Assembly: GCA_035531675.1 (NCBI GenBank)
Contig: DATKSL010000009.1
Location: forward strand, 62,001 to 126,000
DNA from: JAJPIG01 sp035531675
GTDB lineage: Bacteria; Desulfobacterota; Binatia; Binatales; Binataceae
Length of the DNA stretch: 64,000 nucleotides
Direction of reading: 5' to 3'
Both the position numbers and the translations under genes were made by a program. Below are positions 63,832 through 64,000 of this stretch, in pieces. The notes under the pieces were generated by a model. It worked only from the letters and a program-made list of their open reading frames with translations, ran no database searches and was not told where the DNA came from. Positions within the stretch are counted from its first letter, which is position 1. Every line of letters starts with the position of its first letter.

Positions 63832-64000
63832 ATGGGAAAGGATCAGAGCGCCTGGTACGTAACCTTCTTTGGCGAAGACTATCTAAATATCTACCGTCAT
63901 ACTCTTACCGCAGAGCGAACCGAAAAAGAGGTCGCCTTCGCGGAGCAAAGGCTCGAGTTGAATCGGGGTGCGCGCGTGCTCGATCTATGCTGTGGCCCAG
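63832..64000 (+). CDS. SAM-dependent methyltransferase (partial, 3' end outside window)
   Basis: The first 56 residues are visible. WYVTFFGEDYLNIYRHTLT is followed by RLELNRGARVLDLCCGP, the SAM-binding motif I of class I methyltransferases. The N-terminal block is typical of UbiE/MenG-like small-molecule methyltransferases. The rest is cut by the window edge. It is divergent from queC in the lower-GC segment. Confidence 0.8.
   Translation, partial: MGKDQSAWYVTFFGEDYLNIYRHTLTAERTEKEVAFAEQRLELNRGARVLDLCCGP

Overview
The window is about 64 kb of GC-rich (roughly 64-66 % by eye) bacterial chromosome, densely coded on both strands. Short intergenic gaps, c-type cytochrome, NADH-dehydrogenase, ergothioneine, TolC and lipoprotein genes indicate a diderm, aerobic or facultative bacterium. 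Small oxidative-enzyme cassettes (Rieske oxygenases, cupin dioxygenases, HSL-type esterases, acyl-CoA synthetase, MetE-like proteins) would fit an uncultured soil lineage such as Binatota or another deltaproteobacterium-like group. That placement is inference from gene content, not from a marker gene. No rRNA, intact tRNA, CRISPR array or transposase was seen.

Layout. 1-6.1 kb: the end of a complex I (nuo) operon in the order G-I-C-D-EF, with NuoE and NuoF fused, followed by an unknown 135-aa protein. 6.3 kb: a 41-aa membrane micro-protein with a near-consensus sigma-54 promoter and a strong terminator. 6.6-12.6 kb: secreted proteins, a D-2-hydroxyacid dehydrogenase, an esterase, a c-type cytochrome and a lipoprotein. 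12.7-17.5 kb: a catabolic cassette with Rieske oxygenase alpha and beta subunits, a DOPA-4,5-dioxygenase-like protein, a 3-hydroxyanthranilate dioxygenase and an acyl-CoA synthetase. 17.5-24.7 kb: a one-carbon cluster with a core MetE methionine synthase, a 1629-aa fusion (methyltransferase-like, methylene-THF reductase, MetV-type Cys-rich domain) and a divergent second MetE-like protein. 24.7-29.4 kb: MFS transporter, lipoprotein, a TAXI-binding-protein operon with two cupin/zinc proteins, and a UBP-type zinc finger. 29.4-31.8 kb: ergothioneine genes egtB and egtD. 32-33.7 kb: an RRM RNA-binding protein and an acyl-ACP desaturase, each preceded by the same promoter-plus-leader module. 33.9-37.8 kb: cupin, RraA-like, SDR and two unknown proteins. 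37.8-41.7 kb: a sigma-54 activator divergent from a Rieske oxygenase/small protein/NIPSNAP operon that carries a matching sigma-54 promoter. 41.7-51.4 kb: nitroreductase, HPP-like membrane protein, VOC protein, HsaA-like flavoprotein, malonyl-CoA decarboxylase, lipoprotein, metallo-beta-lactamase-fold protein, second esterase and an AceE-like E1. 51.5-56.8 kb: a YtcA-AaeA-AaeB efflux operon divergent from a TolC-type protein. 57.1-62.7 kb: HtrA/DegP protease, nicotinamidase, NudC, siderophore-interacting protein, alpha/beta hydrolase and PGPGW protein. 62.8-64 kb: a relic of the 3' end of a tRNA-Leu, then a QueC-like protein and the start of a methyltransferase in visibly lower-GC DNA, probably the edge of an integrated island.

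The most noteworthy items are the MetE plus giant MetF/MetV fusion operon, the duplicated promoter-leader module in front of two genes of types often cold-induced, the sigma-54 sites, and the tRNA-Leu relic bordering queC.
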